A DNA stretch of 64,000 bases from Marinobacterium mangrovicola (lineage in GTDB: Bacteria; Pseudomonadota; Gammaproteobacteria; Pseudomonadales; Balneatricaceae): positions 1 to 64,000 of the forward strand of contig NZ_SMFU01000001.1 in the NCBI RefSeq assembly GCF_004339595.1. The letters are read 5' to 3'. Shown in pieces: positions 26,471 to 36,411 of this stretch. The notes under the pieces were generated by a model that saw nothing but the letters and a program-made list of their open reading frames with translations, had not been told where the DNA came from and searched no databases. How positions within the stretch are numbered: position 1 is the first letter of the stretch; every line of letters starts with the position of its first letter. The position numbers were made by a program, and so were the translations under genes.

Positions 26471-27801
26471 AGCGGTTTGATAAACACTTTGGAGTTACGC
26501 TGGAAGTTATACAGCTCCTTGCGCTGCCCCGGCAGTTCATCCAGCGGTGCGGCGCGGAAGCCGCGTTCCAGAAACCAGTGTGCGGTGCGGGTCGTCAGCA
26601 CGAACAGTTTTTTCAGGCCGGTGCGCTTGGCTTCGTCCTCGATATGTTCCAGTAGCAGATCACCGCGATTGCCGCCGCGATATTCGTTGTTGATCGCTAC
26701 GCAGGCGAGTTCGCCCATGCCATCCTCGGCAAAGGGGTAGAGCGCGGCGCAGCCGATAATCGCGCCATCGCGCACCACCAGGTGGAAACGCTCGATCTCC
26801 GCCTCAAGCAGCTCGCGAGAGCGGCGTACCAGAATCCCTTTCTCCTCCAGCGGCGTGATCAGCTCGATCAGGCCGCCCACATCCTCGATGTTGGCCGGGC
26901 GCACCTGTTCATAGGATTCCTTGCTGATCATGGTGCCGGTACCGTCGCGGGTGAACAGCTCCAGCAGCAGGGCGCCATCCTGACCATGGCTGACCAGGTG
27001 GCAGCGTGGCACGCCCTTATCGCAGGCATCTACAGCGGCCTGCAGCAGGCAGGCGGTCTCGCTCCAGCTTTCCTCGGCGGTCACCGTGGCGGAGTATTTA
27101 TGCACCAGCCGGCGCGCTGTTTCGGCGAGCAGCTCGCTGCGCAGCTCGTCGTTGGAGTCGCGAATCCCCTCCTGCTCACCGAATAGAATCAGCTTGTCGG
27201 CTTTCAGTGCGGTAGCGACGCCGGTGGCGACCTCTTCCACCGACAGGTTGAACACCTCGCCGGTGGGCGAGTAGCCCAGGTTGGAGATCAGCACGATGTT
27301 ATCCAGGTCTAGCTGCTGATTGATCCCCTTGACGTCGACCCGGCGCAGTTCGCCGGTATGGCCCATATCGACACCGTCCAGCACGCCGACGGGGCGCGCT
27401 GTCACAAAATTACCGCCGCAGACCCGGATGCGGGCGCCATGCATCGGCGTGTTGGCCAGTCCCATCGACAGTTGTGCTTCGATCTCCATGCGTACGCGGC
27501 CAACGGCTTCGATCACGCAGTGCAGGGTATCGCTATCGGTGACGCGCTGATCATGGTGCAGGCGGGTCTCGATACCGGCTTCCTGCATACGCGCATTGAT
27601 CTGAGGGCGGGCACCGTGCACCAGCACCAGGCGCACATCCAGGCTGTTCAGCAGTGCGATGTCGTGGACGATGCTGGCCAGACGGGAGTCGGTAATCGCT
27701 TCGCCACCGAGCATCACGACAAAGGTTTTGCCGCGATGTGCGTGGATATAAGGCGATGAGTGGCGAAACCAGTTTACAAATTCTTGGGTCGTGTCGTTCA
27801 C
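26461..27801 (-). CDS. argA: Amino-acid N-acetyltransferase (N-acetylglutamate synthase)
   Basis: ArgA makes N-acetylglutamate, the first step of arginine synthesis. The 446-aa protein has an N-terminal amino-acid kinase-like domain (about 20-285; VVMLGGEAITDSR) that binds arginine for feedback inhibition, then a GNAT acetyltransferase domain (about 300-440; YRGGNRGDLLLEHIEDEA). This is the bifunctional-fold form of gammaproteobacteria. The start is GTG. It follows argE by 24 bp in one operon. Confidence 0.95.
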   Translation of the reverse strand: MNDTTQEFVNWFRHSSPYIHAHRGKTFVVMLGGEAITDSRLASIVHDIALLNSLDVRLVLVHGARPQINARMQEAGIETRLHHDQRVTDSDTLHCVIEAVGRVRMEIEAQLSMGLANTPMHGARIRVCGGNFVTARPVGVLDGVDMGHTGELRRVDVKGINQQLDLDNIVLISNLGYSPTGEVFNLSVEEVATGVATALKADKLILFGEQEGIRDSNDELRSELLAETARRLVHKYSATVTAEESWSETACLLQAAVDACDKGVPRCHLVSHGQDGALLLELFTRDGTGTMISKESYEQVRPANIEDVGGLIELITPLEEKGILVRRSRELLEAEIERFHLVVRDGAIIGCAALYPFAEDGMGELACVAINNEYRGGNRGDLLLEHIEDEAKRTGLKKLFVLTTRTAHWFLERGFRAAPLDELPGQRKELYNFQRNSKVFIKPLKD

Positions 27802-27825
27802 GCGGTCAACCTGTTCCTAGGTTCT

Positions 27826-28977
27826 TTAGAGGCAATAACGAGTGATCAGCTGTTTGAGAATATCGATGGTTGGCTGCAGCTGGTCCAGCGCCAGGTATTC
27901 ATCGGGCTGATGGGCCTGATCGATGGAGCCGGGGCCCATGACGATGGTATCCATCCCCAACTGCTGCAGGAAGGGGGCCTCGGTGCCGAAGGCAACGGCC
28001 TGGGCCCGGTGTCCGGTCAGTTTTTCCGCCAGCGCTACGAGGCCCTCGTTATCGGGGTTCTGGAACGGCGGAATACCGGGGAACAGTGGGCGGGTCGTCA
28101 GTTCCACACCGAACTGGGCACCCAGGGGCGCCAGGCGCTCACCAATGGCGTTGCGTAGCCCATCCACCGACATGCCGGGCAGCGGGCGCAGGTCGAACTC
28201 CATCTCGCACTGGCCACAGATACGGTTCGGGTTGTCGCCGCCGTGGATGCAGCCAAAATTCAGGGTCGGAAAATCGACGCGGAAGTCGCTGTTGCGGTGC
28301 TTGGCCTTGAGTTCATTACGGAAGTTGGAGAGCTCATTCAGTACCTGATGCATCGCATCCAGGGCATTGGCGCCCAGGGAGGGATCGGAGGAATGACCGG
28401 AGCGGCCTTCGATCCGCACCGCTTCCATCATGATTCCCTTGTGCATGTTGATCGGCTTCAGGCTGGTCGGCTCACCGATAACCGCAGCCCGCGCCTTAGG
28501 GCGCCCCGCATCGACCAGGGCGCGAGCGCCGGACATGGCGCTCTCTTCATCGGCGGTGGCGAGAATGATCAGCGGCTGCTGCAGTGGCTGATCGACAAAG
28601 CTTTTCGCCGCCTCGATCGCCAGAGCCAGGAACCCCTTCATGTCGCAGGTGCCCAGGCCATAAAGGCGCTGGTCGCGTTCGGACACGCGGAATGGGTCGG
28701 TCCGCCAGAGTTCGGGATCACAGGGCACGGTATCGGTATGACCGGAGAGCACCAGTCCGCCCGGGCCTGTACCCAGTGTTGCGATCAGGTTGGCCTTGGT
28801 GGGCTGATGCGGGATCGGCATCACTTCGCAGCTGAAGCCCAGCTCTTCGAGCCAGGTATGCAGCAGCTCAATTACCTTGAGATTGCTTTGGTCCCACTCC
28901 GCCGTAGTGGAGCTGATCGAGGGGGAGGCGATCAGTTCACGCAGCATCGCCAGAGCGTCAGGAGGGGTGCGAGACAT
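27826..28977 (-). CDS. argE: Acetylornithine deacetylase
   Basis: This M20 metallopeptidase-family enzyme removes acetate from N-acetylornithine. The 383-aa protein has the metal motifs LSGHTDTVPCD and TADEESAMSGA, the dimerisation domain (about 180-290) and the late GTEAPFLQQLGMDTIVMGPG block with the last ligand. It is the first gene of argE-argA, so the operon carries both an early and a middle step of the linear arginine route. Confidence 0.93.
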   Translation of the reverse strand: MSRTPPDALAMLRELIASPSISSTTAEWDQSNLKVIELLHTWLEELGFSCEVMPIPHQPTKANLIATLGTGPGGLVLSGHTDTVPCDPELWRTDPFRVSERDQRLYGLGTCDMKGFLALAIEAAKSFVDQPLQQPLIILATADEESAMSGARALVDAGRPKARAAVIGEPTSLKPINMHKGIMMEAVRIEGRSGHSSDPSLGANALDAMHQVLNELSNFRNELKAKHRNSDFRVDFPTLNFGCIHGGDNPNRICGQCEMEFDLRPLPGMSVDGLRNAIGERLAPLGAQFGVELTTRPLFPGIPPFQNPDNEGLVALAEKLTGHRAQAVAFGTEAPFLQQLGMDTIVMGPGSIDQAHQPDEYLALDQLQPTIDILKQLITRYCL

Positions 28978-29060
28978 GTCGGACTCCGCATCGGGGTATG
29001 GGGGATAAAACCTTATTGTGCAGGCTTTACCTTGCAGGGTCCATTATAGAAAACACAGCA

Positions 29061-29088
29061 AAAAGGGGCGCATTAGCGCCCCTTTTTT
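29061..29088 (-). terminator. Terminator after the phosphate transporter
   Basis: GGGGCGC pairs with GCGCCCC around ATTA, with A and T runs on either side. It lies 40 bp after the transporter stop on the minus strand, upstream of argE. Confidence 0.9.
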
Positions 29089-29127
29089 CGGTCAGTTCGT
29101 CTTAGCGTTTGACGTAAAAAACGCCGA

Positions 29128-30393
29128 TCAGGAAAACATGCCCTTGAGCATGAAGAAGAACATGATTGCCAGCAGTGCACCGGCCGGCAGGGTGACGATC
29201 CAGGATACGAAGATCGTGCCGACAACGCGCAGGTTCAGCGCCGCCATGCCACGTGCGATACCCACGCCAAGGACAGCGCCCACCAGGGTGTGGGTGGTGG
29301 AGATCGGCAGACCGGTACCGGAAGCAAACACCACGGTGGAGGCCGCCGCCAGCGTTGCTGCAAAGCCGCGGCTCGGTGTCAGTTCGGTGATATTGGTACC
29401 CACGGTAGCAATAACCTTGTGACCGTACATGATCAGGCCGGCCACGATGCCGCCGCCGCCGAGCAGCAGGATCCAGGTGGGCATGGCAGACTGCTGTGCC
29501 ACACTACCGCCGGCGGAAACCACGCCGACCACCGCTGCCAGCGGGCCTACCGCGTTGGCCACATCGTTGGAGCCGTGAGCAAAGGCCATGGCGCAGGCGG
29601 TAAACAGCATCAGTATGCCGAACACCTTCTCTACGCTACTGAAGTGATACTCTTCATCCGCCTTGGGATCTGCCTTGATCTTGCGCAGCATCAGGATGCC
29701 TACGCCCATGACGACCAGTGCAACGGCTACGGAGATCGCCGCACTCTGGCCAAAGCTCAGGTGCAGACCGATATGCTTCAGGCCCTTGGTGAAGGTCACC
29801 ATGGCGACCATGAAGCCTACCAGGAAGATGTAGAAGGGCACGTAGCGTTTGGCGTTTTTGAACGGATCGGTGGTATCCAGGATCAGGTGCTGCACCGTAC
29901 GGAACAGGAAGAAGCCTATTATCCCGGCCGTGACGGGCGAGACCACCCAGCTCGCAACGATGGTGCCTACCTTGCCCCAATGCACCGCATCGACGGAAAC
30001 ACCCACGGCGGCAAAGCCAACGATGGCGCCGACAATGGAGTGGGTCGTGGAAACCGGCCAGCCAAAATGGGTGGCGATTAACAGCCAGACGCCGGCCGCC
30101 AATAGCGAAGCCAGCATGCCATAAACGAGGAGTTCAGGGCTGCCAGACAGGATTCCCGGTTCGATAATTCCTTTACGGATCGTCGCGGTCACTGCGCCGC
30201 CCGCCAGATAAGCACCGGCAAACTCAAACAGGATAGCGATGATGATCGCCTGCTTGAGTGTGATCGCCTTTGAGCCCACGGAGGTGCCCATCGCATTGGC
30301 TACATCGTTGGCGCCCACGCCCCAAGCCATGAAAAAGCCAAAGACACAGGCCAGAATGACCAGTATGTGGCCGTACTGAGAGATGATTTCCAT
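29128..30393 (-). CDS. Low-affinity inorganic phosphate transporter, Pit family
   Basis: The 421-aa polytopic inner-membrane protein is a metal-phosphate/proton symporter. The family's inverted repeat is clear: GANDVANAMGTSVGS near the N-terminus and HGSNDVANAVGPLAAV in the second half. Following the PhoU-like gene by 20 bp is the usual Pit arrangement. It is closer to PitA than to sulfate permeases. Confidence 0.93.
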   Translation of the reverse strand: MEIISQYGHILVILACVFGFFMAWGVGANDVANAMGTSVGSKAITLKQAIIIAILFEFAGAYLAGGAVTATIRKGIIEPGILSGSPELLVYGMLASLLAAGVWLLIATHFGWPVSTTHSIVGAIVGFAAVGVSVDAVHWGKVGTIVASWVVSPVTAGIIGFFLFRTVQHLILDTTDPFKNAKRYVPFYIFLVGFMVAMVTFTKGLKHIGLHLSFGQSAAISVAVALVVMGVGILMLRKIKADPKADEEYHFSSVEKVFGILMLFTACAMAFAHGSNDVANAVGPLAAVVGVVSAGGSVAQQSAMPTWILLLGGGGIVAGLIMYGHKVIATVGTNITELTPSRGFAATLAAASTVVFASGTGLPISTTHTLVGAVLGVGIARGMAALNLRVVGTIFVSWIVTLPAGALLAIMFFFMLKGMFS

Positions 30394-30413
30394 TGGATCC
30401 TCGTTTTACCGAT

Positions 30414-31091
30414 TTAGCGTGCCAGTAGCAGTTGCAGGCGGCTGCCTACCTGTTGAGCGCGGTTGGCGAGATCGCCAATCCAGGTGATGATCTGGTACAG
30501 GAACATCACATCGACGGCGTAAAGGTCGCGTTCGACAGCGAACAGGGCGCTGCGCAGTTCACGTTCGTGCGCGTCGGTTTCGTGCTCAAGGCGGTCAAGC
30601 TCCACCAGCAGGCGTTCCACCAGATCGATTTCGTGGCCGCGAAAACCGGAGGTGACCAGCTCGTCGAGCTCGTTCAGTGCGGTTTTCGCCTGGTCCGTGG
30701 TCTGCAGGGCGGTGGTCAGAAAATTGATCAGGCCCTGCTGAAGGTTTTGCGGAATGGTCATCTGTCGGCCAAGGATCAGCCCGGCAATATCTTTTGCCTT
30801 GTTGGCGATCTTGTCCTGCATACGCACCAGGTCCAGCAGATCGGTACGTGCGACCGGCAGGAACAGGTTGCCTGGCAGGTTCTGACGAATCTTGCGTTTG
30901 ATATCGTCGGCTTCATGCTCAAGCGAGGTAATACGCTGCTGACACTCGGCGACTTCAGCCCAGTCCTCCTTGATCACCGCCTGAAAAAACGGGACCAGCT
31001 CAGCGGCGCAATCCTGTGCCTTAGCGATATGTTCCTGAATCGGCAGAAAGGGGGAACGGGCGAACATCTGAAATAGGGGGCTGTTAACCAT
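30414..31091 (-). CDS. DUF47/PhoU-like protein (TIGR00153 type)
   Basis: The 225-aa all-helical cytosolic protein accompanies Pit transporters. It contains PhoU-related helices such as ITSLEHEADDIKRKIRQNL, LLDLVRMQDKIANKAKDIAG and ELDRLEHETDAHERELR, with acidic residues that bind metals in this family. The ATG at 31091 is preferred, since 32 extra codons upstream are unrelated. It probably tunes the co-transcribed transporter. Confidence 0.9.
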   Translation of the reverse strand: MVNSPLFQMFARSPFLPIQEHIAKAQDCAAELVPFFQAVIKEDWAEVAECQQRITSLEHEADDIKRKIRQNLPGNLFLPVARTDLLDLVRMQDKIANKAKDIAGLILGRQMTIPQNLQQGLINFLTTALQTTDQAKTALNELDELVTSGFRGHEIDLVERLLVELDRLEHETDAHERELRSALFAVERDLYAVDVMFLYQIITWIGDLANRAQQVGSRLQLLLAR

Positions 31092-31342
31092 CGATGTATA
31101 CCTGTTGGCCGGTTGTAATTTGGCGCAAGTATACGTATCGATTTGTCGTTTTTGTAATAAAACAACAATGAATTTGTCACACCGCACAGATCGATTTTAA
31201 AAAATAGCGTGAAAACCGGAAGTTAAGGTTCACGCGAGAATCTCTTTGCATCTGGTGTGGGCTAGGGACAAATTGCCCGATTCCCTAGAGTGTTTCGGCC
31301 CTGCCCCATAAAATGGAGGAATTGAATCAGTGGAGTCGGATG

Positions 31343-32380
31343 ATGGGAGCGGAAACAGAACTTAAGCTTGGGCTATTGCCCGAGTACGGTCCAGAGGTGG
31401 CAGGGTTGCCGATACTGGAGCAGTACGCCAAGGCCGAACCCGAATGCAGACAACTGGATAACACCTATTTCGATACCCCGGATCATGCGTTGACCGCGGC
31501 CCGGGTCGCGCTGCGTATCCGCCGCGATGGCGAGCGTTATATTCAGACGCTGAAAACTGCAGGCGACGGCCGTGGCGGTCTGAGTGTGCGTGGTGAGTGG
31601 GAGTGGGAGCTGGCTGAGCCTGTGCTCGAGCTGGACAACGTTCGTGCTCATCTGCCGCCGCAGTTTAACGATGACGCGCTGCTGGCGACGCTGGAGCCCG
31701 TGTTCGATACCAATTTCGAACGCCATATCTGGTTGCTTGGCGGTGGTGAAGGAGCTGAAGCCTGGCAGGTTGAAGTCGCGCTGGACCACGGAGAGATACG
31801 CGCCGGTCAGCAGAGTACGGAACTGTCGGAGCTGGAGCTGGAGCTGAAATCCGGTCCTACCGAGGCGCTGTTTCAGCTGGCGCTGGAGATCGCCCGGCAG
31901 ATTCCGGTGCAGGTGCGTGATGATAGCAAGGCCCAGCGCGGCTACGCCCTGGCAGGCCTGCAGCGGCCGCCATTCCGGGCGGAGCCTGCGTTCAAAGGTA
32001 GCGAGGATGAAACCCTGGTGGTGCTGATCTCGGACTGCCTCAAAGCCTGGCCAGCACAGCTGGCGAAAGCGATTGATGGTGATGAGTCGGCGCTCAAGGA
32101 GCTGAACCGAACCCTGGACCTGATGCTGGTCGCGCTGGAATCCCAGCCCGATATCGCCGCCCATTGCCAGGTACTGATTTCGCAGTATCAGCGGCTGCGG
32201 GCCGATACCGCTCGCGCCTGGGACTGGCGACTGCTGGAGATGATGCCGGCGGCCTGGCAGCATAAGCAGCGTGAACAGGCGGCCCGTCTGTTACAGGGGC
32301 TGAGTCGGAAAACCCTGCCGGGGCAGTTGGCGCTGGCTACCGGGGAACTGCTCTGGCAGATCGATGATGACGAGGACTAA
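31343..32380 (+). CDS. CYTH-domain inorganic triphosphatase, YgiF-like
   Basis: The 345-aa protein starts with the CYTH motif ExExK (E4, E6, K8 in MGAETELKL), then YFDTPDHAL and RIRRDGERYIQTLKTAG, which line the triphosphate tunnel, and the late ELELELKSG strand. The C-terminal part (about 225-345) resembles a shortened CHAD-type helical domain. E. coli YgiF is longer (about 430 aa) and lies next to glnE; here other genes intervene. Two adjacent ATGs follow a GGAG, and the one at 31343 has the better seven-base spacing. Confidence 0.85.
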   Translation: MGAETELKLGLLPEYGPEVAGLPILEQYAKAEPECRQLDNTYFDTPDHALTAARVALRIRRDGERYIQTLKTAGDGRGGLSVRGEWEWELAEPVLELDNVRAHLPPQFNDDALLATLEPVFDTNFERHIWLLGGGEGAEAWQVEVALDHGEIRAGQQSTELSELELELKSGPTEALFQLALEIARQIPVQVRDDSKAQRGYALAGLQRPPFRAEPAFKGSEDETLVVLISDCLKAWPAQLAKAIDGDESALKELNRTLDLMLVALESQPDIAAHCQVLISQYQRLRADTARAWDWRLLEMMPAAWQHKQREQAARLLQGLSRKTLPGQLALATGELLWQIDDDED

Positions 32381-32431
32381 GCAGTCCAATTGAGCACAGA
32401 GTAAGGACGCTGAAGGATGAGGAGTGGCCGC

Positions 32432-33448
32432 GTGCAAGCTGACAAGGTGTTGATTATCCATACCGGTGGCACCATCGGTATGCTGCCCACGGAACAGGGG
32501 CTTGCTCCGGCGGCGGGTTTTGAACAGCTGCTCAGGCAGAGGCTTGCCGAGCGGCTGGATACACTGCCGGCGTTCGATCTGATTGAGCTGGAGCCTCTGA
32601 TCGACAGCGCGGAGCTCTCGCCCAGCCAGTGGAGCAGCATTGCCGCACCGATTATCGATCGCTACGAGGATTATGCGGGATTTATCATCCTCCACGGCAC
32701 GGATACTCTGGCGTATACCGCATCGGCGCTCTCCTTCATGCTGCAGGGGTTGACCAAGCCGGTGATCCTTACCGGCTCGCAGATTCCGCTGGCGGAGCAC
32801 AGAAGCGACGCCGACAGCAACCTGCTGGGGGCGCTGGAGCTGGCGGCGCGGCCCGAGATCAGCGAGGTCTGCATCTACTTCAACGGTCGCTTGCTGCGCG
32901 GTAACCGCAGCGTCAAGGTCGATGCCAGCGCCCTGGCGGCTTTTGATTCGCCTAATCTGGCGCGTCTGGGAGAGGTGGGCATCGAGGTTTCGCTGCGCTC
33001 TGATCTGATGCTGGCACCCGGTATGCCAGCGTTCAGCTCCCCCGATTTTGATCCCGCGGCTGTGGCGGTCCTGCGAATTTTTCCGGGTATCAGTGCGACG
33101 CTGCTCCAGGCGGTGCTGAGCCAGCCGGGTTTACGCGGTGTGATTTTGCAGAGCTACGGAGTGGGGAATGCGCCAACCTCGGATGCAGCACTGATGGAAA
33201 CGCTGGAATCCGCCATCGCCCGGGGCGTAACTATTGTGAACCTGACCCAGTGCAGCCGAGGCGCTGTGGCCAGCGATACCTATGCCACCGGCGCGGCGTT
33301 ATCGCGTATCGGCGTGATATCCGGTGCTGACCTCACCCTGGAAGCGGCGTTTGCCAAGTTGCACTGGTTGCTGGCGCAGAACTTATCTGCCGAGGATGTA
33401 GCGGCGAAGCTGCGCCAGTCGCTCTGCGGCGAGCAGCTGGCGAGCTGA
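32432..33448 (+). CDS. ansA: L-asparaginase, type I (AnsA-like)
   Basis: This enzyme hydrolyses asparagine to aspartate and ammonia. The 338-aa protein has no signal peptide, which suggests a cytosolic enzyme. Catalytic motifs are HTGGTIGM (first Thr) and LHGTDTLAYTA (Thr, Asp), with ILTGSQIPL and the RGNRSVKVDASALAAFDSPN block of the AnsA group. GTG at 32432 is chosen because AGGAG lies seven bases upstream; the ATG at 32417 sits against its own purine run. Its stop is 18 bp from that of the convergent dioxygenase gene. Confidence 0.9.
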   Translation: MQADKVLIIHTGGTIGMLPTEQGLAPAAGFEQLLRQRLAERLDTLPAFDLIELEPLIDSAELSPSQWSSIAAPIIDRYEDYAGFIILHGTDTLAYTASALSFMLQGLTKPVILTGSQIPLAEHRSDADSNLLGALELAARPEISEVCIYFNGRLLRGNRSVKVDASALAAFDSPNLARLGEVGIEVSLRSDLMLAPGMPAFSSPDFDPAAVAVLRIFPGISATLLQAVLSQPGLRGVILQSYGVGNAPTSDAALMETLESAIARGVTIVNLTQCSRGAVASDTYATGAALSRIGVISGADLTLEAAFAKLHWLLAQNLSAEDVAAKLRQSLCGEQLAS

Positions 33449-33466
33449 GGCTTCTTAACAGCTGGA

Positions 33467-34348
33467 TCAGCTGGGCGAAAGCACAAAGGAGCGCATCGAT
33501 ATGGCGCCGCGGGTCAGTGATTCGTTATAGAAGCTGAGCTCGTCGCTGCTGCGCTGCAGGCCGAGGCTGTAAAGCATCGGAATATAATGATCCGGTGTCG
33601 GTACCGACAGCTCCGCCGCCTTGCCGTACCACTGGTAGTTGAGAATGCTCTGGTGATCGCCATCAATAAGCTTCTGCTTGATCTGCTCATCAAAAGCGAC
33701 CGCCCAGTCATAGCCGCCGTCGACGGCTTTTACCGCGCGAAGGTTATGGACGATATTGCCGCTGCCGATAATCAGCACGCCGCGTTCGCGTAGCGCCGCC
33801 AGTTGCTGTGCCAGCTCATAGTGATAGGCCATCGGCCGGTGGTAATCGATACTGAGCTGAAACACCGGAATATCGGCGTCCGGGTACATCTGCCTGAGCA
33901 CCGACCAGGTGCCGTGATCCAGCCCCCGTTCGTGATCCAGTCTGACCACATCGTTTCCCGATTTCTGCCGGGTGATCGCCTGTACCAACTCCGCACCCTC
34001 CGGTGAGCCCGGTGCCGGATACTGCACATCGAACAGCTTCTGTGGGAAGCCACCAAAGTCATGAATGGTTTCAGGTGCTTGCACGGCGCCGACAAAACTG
34101 CCCCGGCTTAGCCAGTGCGCGGAAATACAGAGAATCGCTGCGGGCCTCGGCAGATCGCTGGCCATCGTCTTCCAGGCCTGGCTGTAGAGGTTGTCCTCGA
34201 TGGCGTTCATCGGCGAGCCGTGGCCGATAAAGGCGACGGGCTGAGTATCCGTCTTTGGCAGTGCTTCGGTGAGTTGCGCAAACAGGGAGCCTGAGAGTGG
34301 TGCACAGCACAGGCCCAGTGCACCCTGAATCAATTGACGTCGTTTCAT
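33467..34348 (-). CDS. Extradiol dioxygenase, DODA/YgiD family, with export leader
   Basis: The 293-aa protein matches YgiD-type 4,5-DOPA dioxygenases, with metal and active-site histidines in FIGHGSPMNAIEDN (H43), CISAHWLSRG (H78), LDHGTWSVL (H145) and GSGNIVHNL (H201). Unlike E. coli YgiD it starts with a signal-like leader MKRRQLIQGALGLCCAPLSG ending LFA-Q, with paired arginines that may mark a Tat substrate. The start at 34348 has GGAA six bases upstream. Its natural substrate is unknown. Confidence 0.82.
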   Translation of the reverse strand: MKRRQLIQGALGLCCAPLSGSLFAQLTEALPKTDTQPVAFIGHGSPMNAIEDNLYSQAWKTMASDLPRPAAILCISAHWLSRGSFVGAVQAPETIHDFGGFPQKLFDVQYPAPGSPEGAELVQAITRQKSGNDVVRLDHERGLDHGTWSVLRQMYPDADIPVFQLSIDYHRPMAYHYELAQQLAALRERGVLIIGSGNIVHNLRAVKAVDGGYDWAVAFDEQIKQKLIDGDHQSILNYQWYGKAAELSVPTPDHYIPMLYSLGLQRSSDELSFYNESLTRGAISMRSFVLSPS

Positions 34349-34457
34349 CGGATTTCCATCGTCCGGCAAGCTGGCGGGGAGGAGGATACTAACCCAGCCA
34401 GATGAATTTCTGTATTTAGCTTAAAGACTCACTAGCTTAATGGCTCACGGTGACAAA

Positions 34458-34489
34458 AAAGGGTGACGCTCAACGGAGAGTCACCCTTT
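34458..34489 (-). terminator. Terminator of the aap operon
   Basis: AAAGGGTGAC pairs with GTCACCCTTT. An inner CTC/GAG pair closes the loop after one mismatch. It lies 30 bp after the aapP stop on the minus strand. Confidence 0.8.
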
Positions 34490-34518
34490 CGTTTTCCTGT
34501 TCGCTGTAGTCGGCAGGA

Positions 34519-35283
34519 TCAGTGATCGATGATCTGACTCAGGAACAGCTTGGTACGCTCATGCTGCGGGTTGTTGAAGAACTCATGTGGCTCGTTCTCC
34601 TCAACGATCTGGCCATCCGCCATAAAGATCACCCGGTCAGCCACCGTCTTGGCGAAGCCCATTTCATGGGTGACGCAGAGCATGGTCATTCCCTCACGGG
34701 CCAGCTCAATCATGACATCCAGCACTTCCTTGATCATCTCAGGGTCCAGCGCCGAGGTGGGTTCGTCGAACAGCATCACATCCGGGTTCATGCAGAGCGA
34801 GCGAGCGATCGCCACACGCTGCTGCTGACCGCCAGAGAGCTGGCCGGGATACTTCTTCGCCTGCTCGGGAATTTTCACGCGCTCCAGGTACTTCATCGCC
34901 GTGGCTTCGGCTTCCTTGCGCGGAATCTTCTTCACCCAGATCGGGGCCAGCACGCAGTTTTCCAGCACGGTCAGGTGCGGGAACAGGTTGAAGTGCTGGA
35001 ACACCATGCCCACGTCCTTGCGGATCGTTTCGATGTTCTTGATATCGTGTGTCAGTGGCACGCCGTTGACGAGGATATCACCGCGCTGGTGCTCTTCCAG
35101 TCGGTTGATGCAGCGGATCATCGTCGACTTGCCCGAGCCTGAGGGGCCGCAGATAACGATGCGTTCGCCTTTTTTGACCTTCAGATTGATGTTCTTCAGA
35201 ACATGGAACTCGCCGTACCACTTGTTCATGTCGCGCAGCTCGATCATCAGCTGCTCACCGGTATTGCTTGCCGCGTCTGTCAT
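34519..35283 (-). CDS. aapP: General L-amino acid ABC transporter, ATPase
   Basis: The 254-aa cytosolic ATPase powers amino-acid uptake. It has the Walker [11 protein letters not shown]-loop [15 protein letters not shown], the ABC signature [13 protein letters not shown], Walker [15 protein letters not shown] and the switch His (VTHEMGFA). It is the last gene of aapJQMP, 17 bp after aapM. Confidence 0.93.
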   Translation of the reverse strand: MTDAASNTGEQLMIELRDMNKWYGEFHVLKNINLKVKKGERIVICGPSGSGKSTMIRCINRLEEHQRGDILVNGVPLTHDIKNIETIRKDVGMVFQHFNLFPHLTVLENCVLAPIWVKKIPRKEAEATAMKYLERVKIPEQAKKYPGQLSGGQQQRVAIARSLCMNPDVMLFDEPTSALDPEMIKEVLDVMIELAREGMTMLCVTHEMGFAKTVADRVIFMADGQIVEENEPHEFFNNPQHERTKLFLSQIIDH

Positions 35284-35300
35284 TGTCTCATTCTCCGTGT

Positions 35301-36401
35301 TCAGGCCCGGTTGCCATGGCCGGTTTGTAGCCGTTTCTCAAGGTACTGGCTGTAGCGTGACATGCTGAAGCAGAAGATCCAGAACACCAGCGCCACGAAG
35401 ACATAGCCTTCGGTGGCATAACCGATCCATTTGGGATCGTTGGTGGCCGCCTGGACGATCGCCAGCAGGTCGAACAGACCGATGATCAGCACCAGGCTGG
35501 TGTCCTTGAACAGGGCGATAAAGGTGTTTACCACGCCGGGGATCATCATCTTCAACGCCTGCGGCAGGATGATCATGATCATCTTCTGCCAGTAGCCCAG
35601 GCCCAGTGAATCGGCGGCTTCATACTGTCCCTTGGGTATCGCCTGCAGACCGCCGCGCACCACTTCCGCCATGTAGGCGGTCTGGAACAGGGTGATGCCG
35701 ATCAGCGCACGCAGCAGTTTGTCGAAGCTCATCCCTTCCGGGAAGAACAGCGGCAGCATCACCGACGCCATGAACAGCACGGTGATCAGTGGTACACCGC
35801 GCCATATCTCGATGTAAACCACCGACAGGGACTTGACGATCGGCATCTCTGAACGCCGGCCCAGCGCCAGCAGTACGCCGAGCGGCAGTGACGCCACCAT
35901 ACCGACCACGGCCAGCACCAGCGTCAGGCTCAGCCCGCCCCATTGATGTGTGTCCACCGCTTCGAGACCGAACACACCGCCGGTGAGCAGGAAGAACGCC
36001 ACCACCGGGAATACCACCAGCGTCAGCACGGCGGCGATACCCTTGGCGGGAATCTTCGGGATCGCCAGCCAGAGAATCAGCGCCAGCATCAGGAAGAACG
36101 ACAGGTTCAGACGCCAGGTCTCCTCGCGTGGATAAAAACCGTACAGGAACTGGTCGATACGCTGGCCGACAAATACCCAGCAGGCACCGCCGCTGGTGCA
36201 GTCTTCCCGCGTGGTACCGGCCCAGTTAGCGCTGAAAAATGCCCAGTCGATCACCGGGGTCAGCAGGGTAAAAGCGAGCCAGGCCAGCACAAGGGTGGCG
36301 ATGGAATTCAATGGCCCGTTGAACAGGTGCTTGCGCATCCAGCCGATCACACCGATGGTGTTGGCGGGAGGCGGTAGCGTGGGTTGAAGTTCGTATTTCA
36401 T
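35301..36401 (-). CDS. aapM: General L-amino acid ABC transporter, permease AapM
   Basis: The 366-aa inner-membrane permease has the long N-terminal part typical of AapM. The C-terminal half has the HisMQ permease fold and the EAA coupling loop ([20 protein letters not shown]). The central loop carries spaced cysteines ([12 protein letters not shown]). It is paired with AapQ, 10 bp upstream. Confidence 0.92.
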   Translation of the reverse strand: MKYELQPTLPPPANTIGVIGWMRKHLFNGPLNSIATLVLAWLAFTLLTPVIDWAFFSANWAGTTREDCTSGGACWVFVGQRIDQFLYGFYPREETWRLNLSFFLMLALILWLAIPKIPAKGIAAVLTLVVFPVVAFFLLTGGVFGLEAVDTHQWGGLSLTLVLAVVGMVASLPLGVLLALGRRSEMPIVKSLSVVYIEIWRGVPLITVLFMASVMLPLFFPEGMSFDKLLRALIGITLFQTAYMAEVVRGGLQAIPKGQYEAADSLGLGYWQKMIMIILPQALKMMIPGVVNTFIALFKDTSLVLIIGLFDLLAIVQAATNDPKWIGYATEGYVFVALVFWIFCFSMSRYSQYLEKRLQTGHGNRA

Positions 36402-36411
36402 ACCTTGCCTC

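Noticed and set aside
31092..31342. Pho box upstream of the DUF47-Pit genes
   Set aside because: TTTGTCG and TTTGTCAC motifs are present, but the 11-bp-spaced CTGTCAT repeats of a PhoB site are not.
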